Positions 17,727 to 26,692 of a DNA stretch of 64,000 bases are shown here, in pieces; within the stretch, counting starts at the first letter, position 1, and each line of letters starts with the position of its first letter. The stretch is from Paenibacillus solani (GTDB lineage: Bacteria; Bacillota; Bacilli; Paenibacillales; Paenibacillaceae), in NCBI RefSeq assembly GCF_001277345.1, contig NZ_LIUT01000008.1:242874-306873 (forward strand), read 5' to 3'. The notes beneath the pieces are model-generated. The model was given only the letters and a program-made list of their open reading frames with translations. It made no database searches and had not been told where the DNA came from. The position numbers were made by a program, and so were the translations under genes.

Positions 17727-18067
17727 ATGGGCAGATCAGCGTGCATAACGCTATGCGGTGAGGTCCAGGTATTGTTGGCGAGATATTAAGGAAATTCTCT
17801 GAATGAGCGTTCGTTTTTTACCAAAATAAGATATAAAAGTATGTCATAGGAATAAAGTGTCATTTATTTACCATTCGTTCCATACTTATGGTGATGAGAA
17901 GGGGGGAATCAAGGAAATAAGGGAAACGCACTGAAAAGGGGCGTGAATCATTTGGTTTTTTTGTATTGCTGTATGTGCTTTCTTGGCATCATGGCGAACT
18001 CCACTTCATCATGCAGTAAGCAAGAGACCAGAGGACTGGCTCATATTTATGCATGGAGGGGATTTTA
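17727..18067 (+). other. Leader region of the protease gene with a possible 41-codon upstream ORF
   Basis: About 340 bases before the subtilase. A GTG at 17943 opens a 41-codon frame rich in Cys and hydrophobic residues (begins MNHLVFLYCCMC). It ends at TAA 18066-18068, overlapping the protease ATG by one base. AAGGGG lies only 1-2 nt before this GTG, which is too close for good initiation, so translation is doubtful. The rest holds the promoter region, without a clear consensus pair. Confidence 0.3.
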
Positions 18068-20152
18068 ATGATGAGGAAGTTAGCAAGTTCTTTGTTGGCC
18101 GCTATTTTGTTAATGGCAAGTCTCTTTACAGGGGTATCATTTGGCAGCTCAACTCAAAGCTCCTCGACGGATTATATGGAAGGTCAACTCGTTTTGTCGA
18201 TTGCGGAATCACTGGATGCCAATTCACTTCAAAACGCTGATCATACCTTGATGAAATCAGCCCCCCTTACGAAGAACGGATTTGCGATTGCCGATTCACT
18301 TTTCGGACAAGATGTTGGTACTTTCTCTGTACAGCAGCTAGATTATGACGTCAGGGCTGCAGCGATAGAGAATATGGGATGGGTTTACTTGATCGAGTAC
18401 TCTGTAGATGAGTACGAGTCAATTGATTCCGCTAAAAAAGCATTGAAGGCAACCTTGGATAATCTCGGTGTCGAAGTTCGGTATATCTCTGAAAATCGCA
18501 AAATCTACGCGTTGGAAACTCCCGTCATGGATGATATATCAATCCAAGCTATTCACAATAATCAACGTTGGCATTATGACATGATAAAGGTACAGCAAGC
18601 CTGGGGAATCACGACCGGATCAAGCTCTGTTCGAGTGGGCGTGCTGGACACGGGAATTGACAGCAATCATACGAGCTTGAGAAATCTGGTGAACACAAGT
18701 TTGGGGCGGAGCTTTGTTGACAATACCACCATAGATCGTCATGGGCACGGCACACATGTAGCGGGTACAATTGCCAGCTATGGATCCGTGTCAGGTGTCA
18801 TGCAGAACGCGACCTTGGTTCCGATTAAAGTGCTTGGCGACAGCGGTACAGGCTCGATGTACAGCATTCAACAAGGGATCCTTCACGCCGCTAATATAAG
18901 AGCCGATGTGATCAACATGTCGCTGGGTGGCGGAGGATATGACCGTGGAATGGAGGAGGCAATTCAAACAGCGGTTGGCCTTGGCACAATCGTAGTGGCG
19001 GCCACCGGTAACGAAGGGCGCTCAAGCATCTCTTATCCGGCAGCTTACAGCGGCTCGATTGCAGTGGGTTCTGTTACATCAAGCAGAACGCGTTCGAGCT
19101 TCTCCAATTATGGCCCAGGTCTGGAGGTCATGGCTCCGGGATCGAACATATACAGCACGGCTCCTAACGGTCAATACGCAACGATGTCAGGCACCTCGAT
19201 GGCGACTCCTCATGTGGCAGGTGTAGTAGGACTCATGAAATCGGTCAATCCGAGTCTTACTCCTGCTGCGGCAAGAGATATTCTCAGAAATACGGCGCAG
19301 CCTGCAGGCAACGCTAATCAGTATGGTTATGGCATTGTTGATGCGCATGCGGCTGTGCTGGCAGCAGGAGGCGGTGGAGGTACGCCTCAGCCGGGTCGAG
19401 AAACCAGAACAACGGTTCAAACGGATAAAACCGTGTACCAGCGTGGGGACAATATCAATATCACGACAAGAGTTACGGACCAACAAGGCAATGTGCTGCA
19501 AGGGGCTTCCGTAAACTTCACCTTGACCCGTCCAAACGGTACAGTTGTCACCAATACGGCTTCAACGAACAGTTTGGGAATAGCGACCTGGTCGGTAACC
19601 TCCAATGCGCAAACCGCACTTGGCAGTTATCAAATTGCAGCCCAGACCACACTGTCTGGTTATCAGCCGAGTTCAGCCAATGCATCGATTCTGTTCAGCG
19701 ATGGTGGCGGTGGAGGCGATACGCAAGCCCCGAGCACACCTGGCAATTTAACGACTACAGGTAAAACTGCCACCAGCGTATCGCTTAGCTGGAGCGCTTC
19801 GACTGACAATGTGGGCGTAACAGCCTATGAAGTATACCAAGGAAGCACATTAGCTGCGACCGTCACGAATACCTCAGCAACGATCACCGGTTTGACGCCT
19901 AATACCACCTATACATTTACAGTTAAGGCGAGCGATGCTGCAGGCAATCGGTCTGGAGCAAGCAATGCCGTGACGGTTACGACCGATACAAATTCATCAC
20001 AACCGTCTCCGGCGCCTTGGGCCCAGGGAGTATCCTATAAGATTGGAGATGAAGTAACGTACGGCGGATCAACGTATCGGTGCATTCAAGCACATACTTC
20101 AATGGTAGGCTGGGAACCACCTGTTGTACCGGCATTATGGTCAAAGAAATAA
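18068..20152 (+). CDS. Secreted subtilisin-like protease with Ig-like, FnIII and CBM5/12 domains
   Basis: A precursor of about 694 residues. After a signal peptide (MMRKLASSLLAAILLMASLF and following) and a propeptide comes an S8 catalytic domain. The triad motifs are VLDTGIDSNH (Asp), HGHGTHVAGT (His) and SGTSMATPHVAG (Ser). A macroglobulin/Ig-like domain (about 440-540), a fibronectin III domain (about 550-645) and a C-terminal chitin-binding-like CBM5/12 (WAQGVSYKIGDEVTYGGSTY and following) come next. GGAGGGG just ahead supports ATG 18068 or 18071; the upstream in-frame ATG at 18053 overlaps that Shine-Dalgarno. The module set suggests that it degrades protein attached to chitin or other insoluble polysaccharide outside the cell. 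It appears monocistronic. Confidence 0.92.
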   Translation: MMRKLASSLLAAILLMASLFTGVSFGSSTQSSSTDYMEGQLVLSIAESLDANSLQNADHTLMKSAPLTKNGFAIADSLFGQDVGTFSVQQLDYDVRAAAIENMGWVYLIEYSVDEYESIDSAKKALKATLDNLGVEVRYISENRKIYALETPVMDDISIQAIHNNQRWHYDMIKVQQAWGITTGSSSVRVGVLDTGIDSNHTSLRNLVNTSLGRSFVDNTTIDRHGHGTHVAGTIASYGSVSGVMQNATLVPIKVLGDSGTGSMYSIQQGILHAANIRADVINMSLGGGGYDRGMEEAIQTAVGLGTIVVAATGNEGRSSISYPAAYSGSIAVGSVTSSRTRSSFSNYGPGLEVMAPGSNIYSTAPNGQYATMSGTSMATPHVAGVVGLMKSVNPSLTPAAARDILRNTAQPAGNANQYGYGIVDAHAAVLAAGGGGGTPQPGRETRTTVQTDKTVYQRGDNINITTRVTDQQGNVLQGASVNFTLTRPNGTVVTNTASTNSLGIATWSVTSNAQTALGSYQIAAQTTLSGYQPSSANASILFSDGGGGGDTQAPSTPGNLTTTGKTATSVSLSWSASTDNVGVTAYEVYQGSTLAATVTNTSATITGLTPNTTYTFTVKASDAAGNRSGASNAVTVTTDTNSSQPSPAPWAQGVSYKIGDEVTYGGSTYRCIQAHTSMVGWEPPVVPALWSKK

Positions 20153-20198
20153 GATGGATCAATTGAAGTTGACGGCTCATATTTGAGTTCGGTTCATA

Positions 20199-20268
20199 GG
20201 GAGATGGATGTTAAGCATAAACCAGCTATCCTGCTGGGCTGCATCCATGCTCCCATTTCTCTTTTTAA
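20199..20268 (+). terminator. Terminator after protease gene
   Basis: GGGAGATGGATG (20199-20210) pairs with CATCCATGCTCCC (20242-20254) with one bulge. An inner stem, CCAGC/GCTGG, extends it, and a T-rich tail follows. Confidence 0.65.
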
Positions 20269-20577
20269 GGAATAATGGGATGGCAGGGTGGCTCCAACAA
20301 CAATACGGCTGCTGGATATAAGTGAGGGTAAGTTTTTACCTAAGGCATGGATAGGAATAATGAAACCATTACTTGCGACGGAAAGGAAAGAATGGGCGGA
20401 GGGGGCAGCGAGGGAATTCTAAATGAACTCATCCACTGAATAGGAAGTAGCTTCGTGAACGATAAAATATTGATCATGCTTGAGATATCACTTTGGGCTG
20501 TGAGAAGGAAGGAGAGGCAATCATTCGCTGGGCTTACGGCGTAAGGCCGATGTTAACCTTTGTTAATAAGAGTATGA
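20269..20577. other. Intergenic stretch, nothing recognised
   Basis: About 300 bases with no coding frame, repeat or RNA pattern that could be supported. It presumably includes the promoter of the hydrolase gene. Confidence 0.35.
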
Positions 20578-21654
20578 TTGGTTTTAGAAAAACTGCTCTT
20601 ATACGGGGGTGAGACTATCAAAAAGATAAGAAAGATTTTGCTATACTCGGGAGCAGTTATTATATTGCTTGTTGGGTTAGCAATCATTTTTCCCACTTGG
20701 ACGCCCAAAATAGAGGGCCCAAACAGCATAAGCGTACTTGAGCAAGTCGAAATTAATGGCACGGGTCACGAACTGATGGTACGAGGCCAGGATAAAAGTA
20801 ATCCGATTGTTATTTTTGTACACGGAGGTCCTGGCGTTCCAGAAATCCCTTATGCCACCAAGTACCAAGACCTGTTAGAGAAGGACTTTACGGTTGTCCG
20901 TTATGACCAGCGAGCTAGCGGGAAATCTTATCACTTTGGAGAGGATTATTCCAATCTTTCGACAGATCTATTAGTGGAGGATTTATTGGCATTAACGGAT
21001 TACATATCGGCTCGTTTCGAGCAACAGAAGGTCATACTCATCGGCCATTCGTTCGGAACGTATATTGGCATACAGGCGGCACAGCAAGCTCCTGACAAAT
21101 ACGAAGCCTATATTGGCATCGGGCAGATGTCTAATGTTCTTGACAGCGAATGGGATGGTTTGAATTATGTGATCGAACAAGCAAAACAGAGTGGTAATAC
21201 GACCGACCTCCAATATTTGCAAGGTTTAACCGAAAAAGTCCGAAACGGCGATATGTTAATGCCTCGCCATTATGTCCGGAAATATGGCGGTGCAGCAAGA
21301 CTGATCGATCCTAACGCGGATATGGAAAAAGGTTTATGGTTTGGACCTGAGTATAACTTATTAGATCGTATCCGTTATAACCGTGGCGCAGCTTATTCAC
21401 AAGACATTTTAATTCAGCAAGCCATTGCCGAGCCTCTGCCTGCAATCGTCACTAAACTAGATTTACCGGTGTATTTTATTATGGGACAGTACGATTACAT
21501 GACCTCTGCGAAATCGGCCAAAGCATACTTAGATCAAATTGATGCACGTTCAAAGGAATTCATAACATACGACCAATCCGCTCATTATCCGCAATTTGAA
21601 GAGAAGGAGACATTCTCCAATTGGATGGTGGATTCATTTGCTAAAATCCATTAA
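20578..21654 (+). CDS. Membrane-anchored alpha/beta hydrolase (prolyl-aminopeptidase-like)
   Basis: An alpha/beta-hydrolase of up to 358 residues. One N-terminal membrane segment (IRKILLYSGAVIILLVGLAI) precedes the fold. Visible are the oxyanion-loop motif HGGPG (about residue 82), VRYDQRASGKS, the nucleophile elbow GHSFG (serine near residue 159), and a C-terminal histidine in DQSAHYPQFE. The HGGPG plus DQR layout is typical of proline iminopeptidase-like enzymes (peptidase S33); the true substrate is unknown. The start is uncertain. The frame opens with TTG at 20578, but the only strong Shine-Dalgarno (GGGGGTGAG, 20605-20613) stands 7 nt before an ATC codon at 20617, which would give a natural membrane-anchor start. 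It is flanked by terminators and so is probably transcribed alone. Confidence 0.82.
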   Translation: MVLEKLLLYGGETIKKIRKILLYSGAVIILLVGLAIIFPTWTPKIEGPNSISVLEQVEINGTGHELMVRGQDKSNPIVIFVHGGPGVPEIPYATKYQDLLEKDFTVVRYDQRASGKSYHFGEDYSNLSTDLLVEDLLALTDYISARFEQQKVILIGHSFGTYIGIQAAQQAPDKYEAYIGIGQMSNVLDSEWDGLNYVIEQAKQSGNTTDLQYLQGLTEKVRNGDMLMPRHYVRKYGGAARLIDPNADMEKGLWFGPEYNLLDRIRYNRGAAYSQDILIQQAIAEPLPAIVTKLDLPVYFIMGQYDYMTSAKSAKAYLDQIDARSKEFITYDQSAHYPQFEEKETFSNWMVDSFAKIH

Positions 21655-21662
21655 CCTACATA

Positions 21663-21703
21663 AAATCAGGGCCCTCTTAGGAACGAGAGGGCCCTGATTT
21701 ATT
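21663..21703. terminator. Bidirectional terminator
   Basis: A perfect 15-bp stem, AAATCAGGGCCCTCT with AGAGGGCCCTGATTT, lies between the convergent hydrolase and laminarinase genes. Confidence 0.9.
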
Positions 21704-21776
21704 ATTAGATATGATATATCATCCGTTCCTGCAATCGGGTGCTGGCACCTGATATGTCTATCCAAGCTTACTCGGT

Positions 21777-24407
21777 TTATTCCGGTGTTCCTTGTGTCAC
21801 CCCATGAACATAGGTCTGCCAAGGAGTATCCAGCGCTCCTTGGCCCGGATTATAGGTGAAGAAGTATTCGACCGTATCCCCATGCTTTACATTATTGACA
21901 GGGTAAGTATAGTTGCCGTTCCCAATCGGGTTCATGGCAACGTTCAGCTGCCCGCCGTTGTTAATCTTATAGTGCAAATCGGCAAAGGTTGCGCCATTGA
22001 CATAGAACTGCAAGTTATCGCCAAGCTTCCTTAGCCCCTTCACTTCATCGCCGATGACGATTACGGTGGATGGTGCCGGCACCACGGTGATGGTGGTGCT
22101 GGCGGTTTTATTGCCGTCGGCGGTCTTTGCCGTGACAGTAGTCGTACCTGGAGCGATTCCAGTTACAACACCGTTCGGACTCACGGATGCAATGCTGCTG
22201 TTTGCAGCCGACCAGGTGACCTGCTTGTTCGTAGCATTGGACGGTGCCACGCTGGCATTGACTTGCACATTCTGTCCGACTTCCACCTGAGCTGTGGATG
22301 GATTCACTGCTACGCCGGTAACAGGTACGTTTCCTGGGTTCTGGCCGCCGCCATTCCCTTCTTTATACACACGTACATAGTCCACCTGCATCGTTGCAGG
22401 GATATCAGACGGATCCGGCGTCCGGCCGCCGTCAAAGGTGCCGCCGAGCGCCAGGTTCATGATGAGGTAGAACGGCTGATCGAACGGAGCATTCGGATTG
22501 TTTGGTGCTGCTGCCGAATACCATTGATCCCGCGTTACCTTAAAGAAGAACTTGCCGTCGACATACCATTTAATGTTGTCCTCTTCCCAGACGACCGAAT
22601 AGACATGATAGTCACTGGCAAAGGTCTGCCCTGACGGGAAGTGATATTCACCGGAAAGATACTGGTTCGCTGGCCATTGTCCGCCAAAATGCAGGGCGCC
22701 GCTCGTTGTGCCAGGCAAGCGTCCTCTTGCTTCCATCACGTCGATCTCACCGGTGGATGCCCATACGCCATATCTATTATCTTTCGGAAGCATCCAGAGG
22801 GCAGGCCAGATGCCGTTGCCTGTTGGCAGCTTGGCACGGAAGTCCACTCTGCCGTACGTGAGGGAAAAATGATTCTTGGTTGTTATCTTCCCGGAGGAGT
22901 ATGGCGCATACCGATTCGGATCCTGCGGGAACGATTTTGGCTCGTTCAAAGCTCGGATATTTAACTTTCCATCCTGTACAAAAACATTTTGTGAACTAGA
23001 GGTATAGTGCTGCAGCTCCGAATTGCCCCAGCCCCAAGTGTTGGGATCATCATTGAGGTAGTAGCCAAGATCATAATCCCATTTGCTTCGATCAAGCGAG
23101 GTTCCGTTAAATTCATCCTGCCAGATGAGATTCATGCCCTCAATGGCCGGATTGCTTGGCGTTCCAATCGGAATATCCTCCTGATCGGTGACATCTGGAC
23201 GAGGAGCGTTCGGGTTGCCAATGAAGGTATAGTTCACGAAATTACTGCCCACATTTCCACCTGCCTGACCGTTTAATGGATAGCCGATACGGATCTGCAT
23301 ATCCTCTTGGATCGGTTGGAACCACAGGCCATAGATATGGTCTGCCCAATATCCCCACTGATTGGCCGCCGACATATTATTGTAGCCGCTTGCCGAATAT
23401 ACAAATCCGCTCTGACTGGAATTGTCCAAGTTTATCCACTGCCCGTTGATGTTAATCTGGTATACGAAGTTGCCAAGCTCGGTGCTGATTGGCGCACTTC
23501 CATCAATCTTGGGTAGCGGAATACCAATAGCGCCGCTCGGGTCGGCCGTAAAGGTCGTTCCTTCATATGGCGTAAGAACATAGGAATTTCTTACAGGCTC
23601 ATTAAAGGTAATGGTATACACAATGTTAGCTGAAGAGGTCTTGGATTCCAATTTAACGTTGATCGACTCCGTGACGTTAAACCAATAGCCGCCGCCTCCA
23701 TCAGTGAATTGACCGAAGTTCTGATCATATATCCAGCCGCTGGCTGCATTATTGTCGATATTGATCCACTGATTGCTGTTTACAGGCTTCACATATAGCT
23801 TTAAATCATCGGCTACAGCAGCATAGGTAATGGCTGGATCATGATTGAATATCGGGTAGGTAAACCCGGCACCGCCTGTGAAGCCTGCCGTGATTTGTGG
23901 GCCTTGCGTAGGGGTCATCGCGGTGATGGTCGTTTTGTTGATGTTTTGAAACACAAGGGTATAATCTAACGTCACCCCGTTTGCTTTGGAGAATAGCTGA
24001 ATTTCAGTCGTTTTGGAGAGGGTGAACCAATAGCCATTAAAGCCGCCATCATTCCAGTGCCCCCAGTTCTGGTTATAGACAAAGCTGCTGACACTGTCGA
24101 TATCGATCCAACTGCCGCTTACTTTCACCTTTACACCCAAGTCCTGAACAACATCATTCCAGGTGGCAGAGCCTCCGTTAAAGATCGGCATGACAAAACC
24201 ATAGCTGGCCTGGCCAACCCCGGACTGGGTGATGACAGGTCCATCCGCGGCCGAAAAGTAAGACATCGAAGTTATGGTGTCTCGTGCCGCAGCAGCCTGG
24301 ACCGTTGGCGTTGGCAATAGGCTGATACTAGCCAGCATGACGATCGCCAAGTACAAGCTTATTACTTTTTGGCCATATCTCCTTTTTGAAATTTGCAATT
24401 GTTTCAT
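21777..24407 (-). CDS. Secreted GH16 beta-1,3-glucanase (laminarinase) with BIG2 and CBM56
   Basis: A precursor of about 876 residues. A signal peptide (ending near PTVQAAA) is followed by three related all-beta repeats of about 110-120 residues, each with a 'W.{3}D...SG(F/W).Y' core. A GH16 domain follows, with GWGNSELQHYT, the catalytic GEIDVMEARG (two Glu and one Asp) and YHVYSVVWEEDNIKWYVDG. Then come a BIG2 Ig-like domain (VTGVAVNPSTAQVEVGQ) and a C-terminal CBM56-like beta-1,3-glucan-binding domain. The frame extends upstream to 24521, but AGGGAGGG 6 nt before the ATG at 24407, together with the signal peptide, fixes the start. It cleaves laminarin-like glucans outside the cell. A cre-like site about 50 bp upstream suggests CcpA control. 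Confidence 0.93.
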   Translation of the reverse strand: MKQLQISKRRYGQKVISLYLAIVMLASISLLPTPTVQAAAARDTITSMSYFSAADGPVITQSGVGQASYGFVMPIFNGGSATWNDVVQDLGVKVKVSGSWIDIDSVSSFVYNQNWGHWNDGGFNGYWFTLSKTTEIQLFSKANGVTLDYTLVFQNINKTTITAMTPTQGPQITAGFTGGAGFTYPIFNHDPAITYAAVADDLKLYVKPVNSNQWINIDNNAASGWIYDQNFGQFTDGGGGYWFNVTESINVKLESKTSSANIVYTITFNEPVRNSYVLTPYEGTTFTADPSGAIGIPLPKIDGSAPISTELGNFVYQININGQWINLDNSSQSGFVYSASGYNNMSAANQWGYWADHIYGLWFQPIQEDMQIRIGYPLNGQAGGNVGSNFVNYTFIGNPNAPRPDVTDQEDIPIGTPSNPAIEGMNLIWQDEFNGTSLDRSKWDYDLGYYLNDDPNTWGWGNSELQHYTSSSQNVFVQDGKLNIRALNEPKSFPQDPNRYAPYSSGKITTKNHFSLTYGRVDFRAKLPTGNGIWPALWMLPKDNRYGVWASTGEIDVMEARGRLPGTTSGALHFGGQWPANQYLSGEYHFPSGQTFASDYHVYSVVWEEDNIKWYVDGKFFFKVTRDQWYSAAAPNNPNAPFDQPFYLIMNLALGGTFDGGRTPDPSDIPATMQVDYVRVYKEGNGGGQNPGNVPVTGVAVNPSTAQVEVGQNVQVNASVAPSNATNKQVTWSAANSSIASVSPNGVVTGIAPGTTTVTAKTADGNKTASTTITVVPAPSTVIVIGDEVKGLRKLGDNLQFYVNGATFADLHYKINNGGQLNVAMNPIGNGNYTYPVNNVKHGDTVEYFFTYNPGQGALDTPWQTYVHGVTQGTPE

Positions 24408-24453
24408 AAATACCCTCCCTTTATTGATGGATTCTCCCGGGTTATGCGCAGTC

Positions 24454-24468
24454 TGGGAAGCGCTTACA
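24454..24468 (-). promoter_or_regulatory. cre-like site upstream of the laminarinase gene
   Basis: On the minus strand TGTAAGCGCTTCCC matches 13 of 14 positions of the cre consensus TGWAARCGYTWNCW. It lies 47-61 bp before the start codon, where CcpA binding would repress transcription on preferred sugars. Confidence 0.65.
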
Positions 24469-24687
24469 GATGTGAACATCTTCATTCTATAGAATCTCAT
24501 CATCGGAAGGATAGGCTTCATTTTTTTGGTTATGGCCCAATATTTCGGGTTACCTTACAAAGCCTTTTTTGATAAATCAGGTGAAAAGTAGGAAGACCCA
24601 TCTCAAATGTTCACTATAATGGAGATAAGTGGATTTAGTTTCTCATGAGCAATTCATCCTTAGTAGGGAATTTGAGGAGGTCAACCT

Positions 24688-25296
24688 GTGGGCAGAAGTT
24701 TCGCGAATTTGCATATCAAGTCTAGCAATCTTGAGAAGACGGTTGAAGCTTTAAGAGCGCTTAGCGAGGGTGTCCCTGAAGTATTAGGGAAGTCTTCCAA
24801 ACAAGAGTCAGAGGACACGAAATCGATAGATTCCCCAAATAACTCTCAAGAGAACAACAAGGCCATGTACATAAGCAGAAGCAATGAACACTGGATCAGC
24901 GTGCTTCACGATTATTTTGTGTGGGGATCGGTGAAAAAGGTCGGCAAAGTGTTATCCACACTTATCGAAGAGCCTGTGATGACGGCCGGATTTATCAATG
25001 AAGAAATTTTCGAGTTGACCATTTTCGAGGGGGGAGATCTCCTAGCTGAAAGAATCTTCTGTCATCCGCTAACGAGAGACGAATACGGACTCCAAGAAGC
25101 GCGTCTTCAGGATGATTACCTGCAAGAGACGTTAAATATTCGGAATGAAGATTTTGAGGGTCTCCTTAGGACAACGTATTCGGCGGAAGCTGTTGATCAG
25201 CTGTCGGAACTTACCAACTTGCCTATATGGAGCGATTGGGAGTGGGTACCCTACGAAGAGGATCTTAGAGAACGGTTCAGTAAGTATGAATTTTAG
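24688..25296 (+). CDS. Hypothetical protein
   Basis: A 202-residue acidic, soluble protein with no signal peptide or membrane segment. I do not recognise it. The first 60 residues are charged and low in complexity (SSKQESEDTKSIDSPNN). The remainder looks like a compact alpha/beta domain with the phrase WISVLHDYFVWGSVKKVGKVL. GAGGAGG stands 7 nt before GTG 24688, so translation is likely. It is divergent from the laminarinase gene and is followed by its own terminator. Polymorphic-toxin immunity proteins sometimes look like this, but nothing specific supports that here. Confidence 0.65.
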   Translation: MGRSFANLHIKSSNLEKTVEALRALSEGVPEVLGKSSKQESEDTKSIDSPNNSQENNKAMYISRSNEHWISVLHDYFVWGSVKKVGKVLSTLIEEPVMTAGFINEEIFELTIFEGGDLLAERIFCHPLTRDEYGLQEARLQDDYLQETLNIRNEDFEGLLRTTYSAEAVDQLSELTNLPIWSDWEWVPYEEDLRERFSKYEF

Positions 25297-25350
25297 TCGC
25301 ACGCTTAAGCGGCGATATGTAATTAGGTATGTTGAATGATTGATTATTGA

Positions 25351-25397
25351 AGGACTATCTCCTCCCATAGACTGGGGCAGAGATGGTTCTTTTTTCT
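25351..25397 (+). terminator. Terminator after the hypothetical gene
   Basis: AGGACTATCTC (25351-25361) pairs with GAGATGGTTCT (25380-25390), with two G-T pairs, and is followed by TTTTTCTTT. Confidence 0.7.
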
Positions 25398-25496
25398 TTA
25401 ATCAGCCAATATGGATAACTTCGAGCAAGAGGATATAATAACAGAAGGCTTGTAGTAACAAGGATTTTAAAATTAACTAAAGAGAAGGTAACATAC

Positions 25497-26354
25497 ATGC
25501 TGAAGAAACTTTCGAATCGAGTATACTATATGCCGCATGTTTCCGAGACGGATCGCCCCGCACTCGGATTAATATGTGGAGACAATATGAGCGTGATCGT
25601 GGATTCAGGCAATTCACCTGCTCATGCCAAGGACTTTCTCCACCTCGTGGGACAAATGGATATCGCGTCCGTGAAGTTTGTTGTTATTACACATTGGCAT
25701 TGGGATCATATTTTTGGGATGCAGACGATGGACTTATTATCGATTAGCCATGACCAAACCAAAGAAAAGATCGAGTATCTGAAAACTCTAAATTGGGATG
25801 ATGCCTCACTGGATTCGCGGGTAGCAACGGGCGAGGAGATCGAATTTTGTAGTGAGATGATCAAGCGCGAAATGCCCGTACGGGATCATCTGGTGCTCAA
25901 GGCGCCGGACATCACGTTTAATGATAAGATTGAGCTGGATTTGGGCGGCGTGACCTGTATCGTTGAGCATGTTGGGGGAGTTCACGCACCTGATTCGTCC
26001 ATTGTTTATGTCCCTGAAGACAAGATCATGTTTCTGGGTGATTGTATATATCAGGACTTCTATAGCGGGGAATGGAGTTATCATCTGGACGAGCTCACCA
26101 TATTGCTAGCCAAAATTAAAAAGTATGATGCAGATTACTATGTGACAGGGCATCAGAATCCAAAAACGCGTGCAGAAATGTGGGTCTTCCTGGATGAACT
26201 CACGCATATCGGTGAAATCGTGGATCAAGAGGTTTCTCTGGATCAGGCTGTTGCCCGATTTCATGAGGTACAGAAGATCATGCCGAATGAAGAGCAGCTG
26301 GAGTATATTCAGAATTTCGTAGCCGGGAACCAGAAGCGAAGCGGAGGAAGCTGA
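25497..26354 (+). CDS. MBL-fold metallo-hydrolase
   Basis: A 285-residue metallo-beta-lactamase-fold protein. The metal motif THWHWDH (about residues 63-69) supplies the HxHxDH ligands. A later GGVHAPDS histidine, a FLGDCIY aspartate and a TGHQNP histidine complete a two-metal site in normal order. No signal peptide is present, so it is cytoplasmic. GAGAAGG precedes the ATG at 25497. Substrate cannot be predicted; the family includes hydrolases acting on thioesters, lactones, phosphodiesters and beta-lactams. It seems to be transcribed alone. Confidence 0.85.
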   Translation: MLKKLSNRVYYMPHVSETDRPALGLICGDNMSVIVDSGNSPAHAKDFLHLVGQMDIASVKFVVITHWHWDHIFGMQTMDLLSISHDQTKEKIEYLKTLNWDDASLDSRVATGEEIEFCSEMIKREMPVRDHLVLKAPDITFNDKIELDLGGVTCIVEHVGGVHAPDSSIVYVPEDKIMFLGDCIYQDFYSGEWSYHLDELTILLAKIKKYDADYYVTGHQNPKTRAEMWVFLDELTHIGEIVDQEVSLDQAVARFHEVQKIMPNEEQLEYIQNFVAGNQKRSGGS

Positions 26355-26692
26355 TCGGCCAAACGTAAGACAAACAGAGAACAAACTGGACCTGCTTCAC
26401 TTCTTTAATAGGAGTCCCTGTGAGCATCGTCGTTCTGGCCGGAGGGGTGCGCTCTAAATGTCGTTTGTCCAGAGTATGAACAGTGACCCGTAAGTTGGAC
26501 CTTTTAGCAAGGGTTCCTTCTCCCGGGTCTCTTCCTGTTAACCAAAATGTATTCAGATCCTTGAAGTAAGAGGTCTTATATCAAGCGAATCAATATGGTT
26601 AATTTGGGTAATCTATTCTTAATGTCTACCTCTAGTCATTTATTCACCGAAATAAAGATGGATGATAGGTGGAGGAAACTTAAACAATAGGG
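26355..26692. other. Intergenic region before mntH, no element recognised
   Basis: About 340 bases. I looked for a yybP-ykoY manganese riboswitch and an MntR box before the transporter and did not see either. Some frames read a little like degraded coding sequence, but nothing can be named. Confidence 0.35.

Noticed and set aside
26355..26692. Possible manganese riboswitch before mntH
   Set aside because: The conserved yybP-ykoY loop sequences could not be found, nor an MntR palindrome.
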